A stretch of DNA of 10,902 bases, from contig RXOD01006228.1 in the NCBI GenBank assembly GCA_005223375.1, positions 1-10,902 on the forward strand. Reading direction: 5' to 3'. The notes below the pieces were generated by a model. That model saw only the letters and a program-made list of their open reading frames with translations, did no database searches and was not told the origin of the DNA. Position numbers and translations under genes: made by a program. Positions 7,855 to 10,902 of this stretch are shown here, piece after piece; positions within the stretch are counted from its first letter, which is position 1; the number at the start of each line of letters is the position of its first letter. This DNA is from Amoebophrya sp. AT5.2 (taxonomy: Eukaryota > Sar > Dinophyceae > Syndiniales > Amoebophryaceae).

Positions 7855-8690
7855 ATGGCCATGGGGTTTTCAGGTTTATCGGTGAGCGATCCAAAGCGCA
7901 TGGACGGGGAGGGGGAGGTTACGACGTACAGACGGAATGACAGGCTGCGCACCAGTGACGCGGATATGTGGGACGATCGCTTGGAACGTGTCTTCAAAGA
8001 CTCTCGGTACCCGTGTGAAGTGCTCTGGCACGTGACCACGAAAGAGGCGGCCGACACTATCGACAAATCTGATGGGCGGAAGTTGTGGAGGGGAAAGACA
8101 GGGTACAGTCAATCAGCTGGTGCACTCGTCGGCATTTTCGTTATAAGTATATGATTTATTACCGTGGGTATATTAGATCAAGTAGGATACTTGTAAGCCA
8201 TCTGTTTTATGCCACTCGTCTTGCAGGTCGTCGCATGCGTCGGAGAAAATCGGTGTAGACGTAGACTCAAGTGCGCGCCTTAACTGTACATCACGGCGAG
8301 GTTAGTACCAAGCCACAACATTGCTGGTATATGATTTTTCTTCGTTTTTGTGGAGGTAATCAGCAGCACGCCTGCATCTGATTTGTCTGATTTGTCGTGT
8401 ACTTTCTTACTTTTCACAGGATCGCTGGCGGTGCCATCTATTTCGCCCGGACGAAGGCAGAGGCGCAGCATAAGTGCCGCACCCTGAAGCAAGACGGCAA
8501 GGGAGTTGCGTACAAGTGCAAGGTCTACCTGGGAAAACGCAAAGTGATTTCGCAAAAGGACCCTAAAATCACCTTCACGAAGCTGTACAACGAGGGCTAC
8601 GATAGCGTGGAGACACACTTCACGCCGAATCCGGAATACGCGGTCTACAATGCCGATCAGGCCGAAATTCTGGATAGGGAAGATTTTTAG
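7855..8690 (+). CDS. Minimal PARP-like ADP-ribosyltransferase, copy B (H-Y-E triad), two exons
   Basis: Exons 7855-8102 and 8420-8690 join to 519 bases, 172 residues. The start ATG has A at -3 and G at +4. The junction is placed by homology: splicing after ACAGG at 8102 and before G8420 gives KLWRGKTG-IAGGAIYFA, which aligns without gaps to KLLRGSSG-LQGGGIYFA of copy A. The triad is complete: His59 in VLWHVTT, Tyr90 in GAIYFARTKAEAQ, and Glu155 in NPEYAVYNADQAEIL. GYDSV and the YKCKVYLGKRKVI strand are also PARP-like. An intact H-Y-E triad permits glutamate-dependent catalysis and, in principle, chain extension. The roughly 55-residue N-terminal region is charged and unlike copy A. Like copy A it lacks a helical domain and any partner domain. 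It lies about 1.06 kb after copy A and 2.35 kb after the glycohydrolase gene. Without splicing, exon 1 would run on to a stop at 8154 and lose Tyr and Glu. The target is unknown. Confidence 0.8.
8103..8419 (+). other. GT-AG spliceosomal intron in copy B (317 bases, phase 2)
   Basis: Donor GG|GTACAG; acceptor CTTTCTTACTTTTCACAG|G with a clear pyrimidine tract. CTGATTTGT is repeated in tandem at 8378-8395, giving two CTGAT branch-point candidates whose adenines lie about 29 and 38 bases before the acceptor. The intron contains in-frame stops, so it must be removed to make the transferase. ACAGG stands at both boundaries (8098-8102 and 8416-8420). Copy A has no intron at the equivalent site. An internal CTTGCAG at about 8220-8226 could act as an alternative acceptor, but it would break the alignment. 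Confidence 0.8.
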
Positions 8691-9739
8691 GAACCGCGCC
8701 AAAAGTGGTGCGACATAGCTGCAGGGTATCACGCTAGACTGCAGCAGTCACTCTGGACTAGCTAGTACACGTCAACTGCGCTGTCATACTCATAGTGGTT
8801 TCTACATGCTTCTTTATCTTTCGTCGTCTTTCATCAATGTGTATCAGGAGCAGTAGATCGAGTAGTTATTAGCCGGTTTTAGTTGCAGACAGGAGTTCTC
8901 CCCATTTAGATTTGTTCCGTTCAGAATCACAACTACCTCGCGTCCTATTATTCGTTGGTACGCGAACGCGATTGGATCCTTCCAATTCTGGCGCCAAGCG
9001 CTCGTAAAGGAGCTTTACAATGACCCTCCTCACCCCTACTGAAAACGCAGGGGAACGCTCTTCTTCTGTGGCCATAATTTCTCAAAGAGGATCTTGTTCT
9101 TTAGTGATGTGTTGTCCGGCGCTGGCTGCATGGGTCCTCTGTTGCAGATCTTGATCAAAGAATAGGCTCTACTCTCTCGCTGCGGCTGCGCGTTCTCTGC
9201 AGATCTTTCCGATTTGATCCAAAGCCGCCTTCGCCAGCAGTCTGTGAAGCGTTGATTTCTCTTTCGCAGGCCTAGGCAGGGGTAAGCCTATTACTAGTAC
9301 AACTTTTTCTCAGATCATTTCTATTCTGTATTTATATTTTTGTGGCGTACTACTCATTTGTAACAGAATTCTTGGAATTCTCAGAAATTCTTCCTACACC
9401 AAAATTTCCTTTCGCTTTCACAAGAGGTATGAACTATCTCAATCCACAAATCAGGACTCTACCCCCCGACCACTGAGTAGGTGAAAGTGAATACACGCTG
9501 GATAAAACATCTTTCCTCCCTTGTCAAGAAAGCGCGTACTTCCGTATTGAAGAGCACGTCGCACTCACCCACACAGCCACGAAAAACACCACAAATTCGA
9601 CCGAAGCAGCTTGCCGACTAGTTCTGCCGTTTTGGGGTCTTGGGTAAGCAAGTGGCGCCGCCTCGCAGAGCGGGGAGAAACGGAAAACGGAGACCCCTCG
9701 GATTGGGACATCGAGCAGGGTGGCGTTCCCGCATCGTCG
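8691..9739. other. Spacer between copy B and the last gene
   Basis: No convincing gene. CTAGTACAC at 8762-8770 is shared with the flank of copy A. TGCAGATCTT occurs at 9143-9152 and 9198-9207, each followed by a GATC...AAAG sequence, probably an old local duplication. A strong acceptor-like site (TTTCTCTTTCGCAG, ending at 9269) lies 12 bases before a donor-like GTAAGC (9282). Part of this stretch may be the leader of the last gene: from 9551 onward its frame has no stop, and a GTAAGC at about 9644 could be another donor. A 68-codon minus-strand frame at 8869-9075 starts with ATG but shows no domain. Confidence 0.4.
9366..9392. repeat. Degenerate 9-base tandem repeat, three units
   Basis: GAATTCTTG, GAATTCTCA and GAAATTCTT follow each other. 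The first two units also form a perfect inverted repeat, AGAATTC-TTG-GAATTCT (9365-9381). TTC and GAA triplets alternate but with 3-base gaps, so the spacing does not fit a canonical heat-shock element. It lies about 350 bases before the last gene's first ATG. Confidence 0.5.
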
Positions 9740-10902
9740 ATGGGAAACGACGGCGGCTACCCTGTAGATCACGAGATCCGCGCCCCACGCTCCCCTCTAC
9801 TGCAAGGTGAAACCGAGCCTCGGAAGCGAAGTCCAGGCATGAGCGCGCCTGACTTCTACGGAAGTTACGGTCCTCGATATCCAGCTGCTACTTGTAGTGC
9901 TTCAAGTGTTTTCCGTCCTCTTGGCGCGAAAGTGGCTGCGCAGTCTCGACCCATAATGACTTGCCTCGCGAAGGGGGCGATTCCAGACTACGTGACACCG
10001 CCGGCCGCGGCGCTGCCCTCGACCCTGCCTCCCGATGTTCTGCCGGGAGCGGACGGATCAGTTTCTCTCGGAGATGCGGCGATTACTGTACATGCAGGTC
10101 CAACAGACGTTTCCTTTGTCGGGTATTCCGCGCCACTGCATTCCATCGACATTTGCGCCGCTCCCCCGATTACGCACCCCGTCGTGAATCCAGTTGAAGC
10201 GACCTGTTGTGCGGCTTCCGCAGGCATTGGTGGAGCTGAACAGACCGGTGGCAGCGTCGCAATCGGGGGAAGCGCGACGTCAGTCTCTGTGGTACTTACC
10301 GGGGGAGATTTGTGCTCGGAGGTCGAACTTTCTCCTGTACCGACCCGGATTCCGGCAGCGACCCCGTGTATGACAGTGACGCGCAGCCGCAGTGTGGACG
10401 CAGGCACTGTTCCCGAAGTGATGAAGATCAAATGCACAGCGGGCAGCACCAACTCGGAGGGTCCAGAAAACAAAGGCGACGCGAAAGGCGAAGTGACCAC
10501 GAAGTCTTGGGCTGCTGTGGTCAAGTGTAATGCTGGCAAAATTTTGCAGCCTGCCACTGCCTTGCGCCGCGTTGTGACGTCAATCGCGGGCGAATGCTTC
10601 ACGCAGCGTTGTGAGGCAGCGGGAAAGCGGTTGCCAGGAGCGGCTGAGAACAAAAGTGCCTGCGCATCAAAGAATGATACGCAAATTCAAAAGACTGCCG
10701 GCTCAACGTCCAGGAAACCAAACGCCCTTTCCGAGTCGCAAAAGCGACAGCGCTCCGAGGCGGACTCTTGCTCGAGCGGATCCGGCAACGACCGCATCCA
10801 CAAGAAGAAAAAGACGGCTCAGGAGCAACAAAAAGTTAACGCGCCTGGTACGAGCGCAGCTTCTCACGATGCAGTGCTCGACAAGAACAACAAAGGGCAG
10901 AA
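9740..10902 (+). CDS. Unknown low-complexity, probably nuclear protein (3' end beyond window)
   Basis: The frame is free of stops from 9551 to the window end, over 1.35 kb, and its first ATG is at 9740, giving at least 387 residues. I recognise no domain. Residues about 80-250 are rich in Ala, Pro, Gly, Ser, Thr and Val. From about 255 the protein becomes rich in Lys, Glu, Asn and Ser. KRQR (335-338) and KKKK (355-358) form a bipartite-like nuclear signal. Cys residues are scattered (for example AGECFTQRCEAAG) without an obvious metal-binding spacing. The composition recalls the N-terminal half of the glycohydrolase at 3509-5506: a long disordered region ending in Ser/Glu/Lys-rich basic patches before a folded domain. 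The folded part, if any, would lie beyond the window. The start is uncertain: the ATG has T at -3, and an upstream exon could splice into the open frame. The antisense frame at 9988-10653 is judged a shadow, because the + frame is longer and richer in charged residues. Confidence 0.6.
   Translation, partial: MGNDGGYPVDHEIRAPRSPLLQGETEPRKRSPGMSAPDFYGSYGPRYPAATCSASSVFRPLGAKVAAQSRPIMTCLAKGAIPDYVTPPAAALPSTLPPDVLPGADGSVSLGDAAITVHAGPTDVSFVGYSAPLHSIDICAAPPITHPVVNPVEATCCAASAGIGGAEQTGGSVAIGGSATSVSVVLTGGDLCSEVELSPVPTRIPAATPCMTVTRSRSVDAGTVPEVMKIKCTAGSTNSEGPENKGDAKGEVTTKSWAAVVKCNAGKILQPATALRRVVTSIAGECFTQRCEAAGKRLPGAAENKSACASKNDTQIQKTAGSTSRKPNALSESQKRQRSEADSCSSGSGNDRIHKKKKTAQEQQKVNAPGTSAASHDAVLDKNNKGQ

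Noticed and set aside
3509..8690. Bacterial DarT/DarG-type toxin-antitoxin locus
   Set aside because: The transferases have PARP-type H-Y-E/V motifs, one gene carries a spliceosomal intron, and spacing is not operon-like.
8869..9075. Minus-strand 68-codon frame with ATG
   Set aside because: Short, no domain and no supporting context.
9988..10653. Minus-strand 221-codon open frame
   Set aside because: Shadow of the longer + frame; low-complexity Ser/Thr/Pro/Val sequence without a domain.
1..10902. tRNA, rRNA, CRISPR array, insertion sequence or transposase
   Set aside because: No cloverleaf, repeat-spacer array, terminal inverted repeats or transposase motifs were seen. GGGTTCAAA at about 7409-7417 recalls a tRNA B box, but the surrounding bases do not fold.

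Overview
The window looks like nuclear DNA of a protist. One gene is interrupted by a GT-AG spliceosomal intron. Genes are separated by roughly 0.8-1.2 kb of non-coding DNA, there are no Shine-Dalgarno sites or operon spacing, and two proteins carry long disordered stretches with basic nuclear-localisation-like patches. All five genes lie on the + strand, a unidirectional layout common in dinoflagellates and relatives. The small ADP-ribosyltransferases resemble, from memory, proteins frequent in dinoflagellates. The lineage is therefore a guess (alveolate/dinoflagellate-like), not a demonstration.

Layout: (1) 1-2316, 5'-truncated PAPS-dependent sulfotransferase with a recognisable 5'-phosphosulfate loop and 3'-phosphate motif. 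(2) 2317-3508, spacer; its last 390 bases are stop-free in the frame of the next gene. (3) 3509-5506, a 665-residue protein with a disordered, probably nuclear N-terminal half and a C-terminal microbial-type poly(ADP-ribose) glycohydrolase domain (DUF2263/TIGR02452-like). (4) 5507-6397, spacer with three small hairpins. (5) 6398-6796, a 132-residue single-exon PARP-like ADP-ribosyltransferase with an H-Y-V triad. (6) 6797-7854, spacer with a nested hairpin and a possible 5'-UTR intron. (7) 7855-8690, a two-exon, 172-residue paralogue with a classical H-Y-E triad. (8) 8691-9739, spacer. (9) 9740 to the window end, the 5' part of a long low-complexity, Lys-rich-tailed protein whose frame is still open at the edge.

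The main point is that one ADP-ribose eraser and two minimal ADP-ribose writers sit next to each other in the same orientation. The writers are tandem paralogues that differ in the third catalytic residue and in intron content. A local writer/eraser ADP-ribosylation module is an inference from adjacency and domain content; nothing in the sequence proves co-regulation. The sulfotransferase and the last gene have no evident link to it, although the last protein resembles the N-terminal half of the glycohydrolase in composition.
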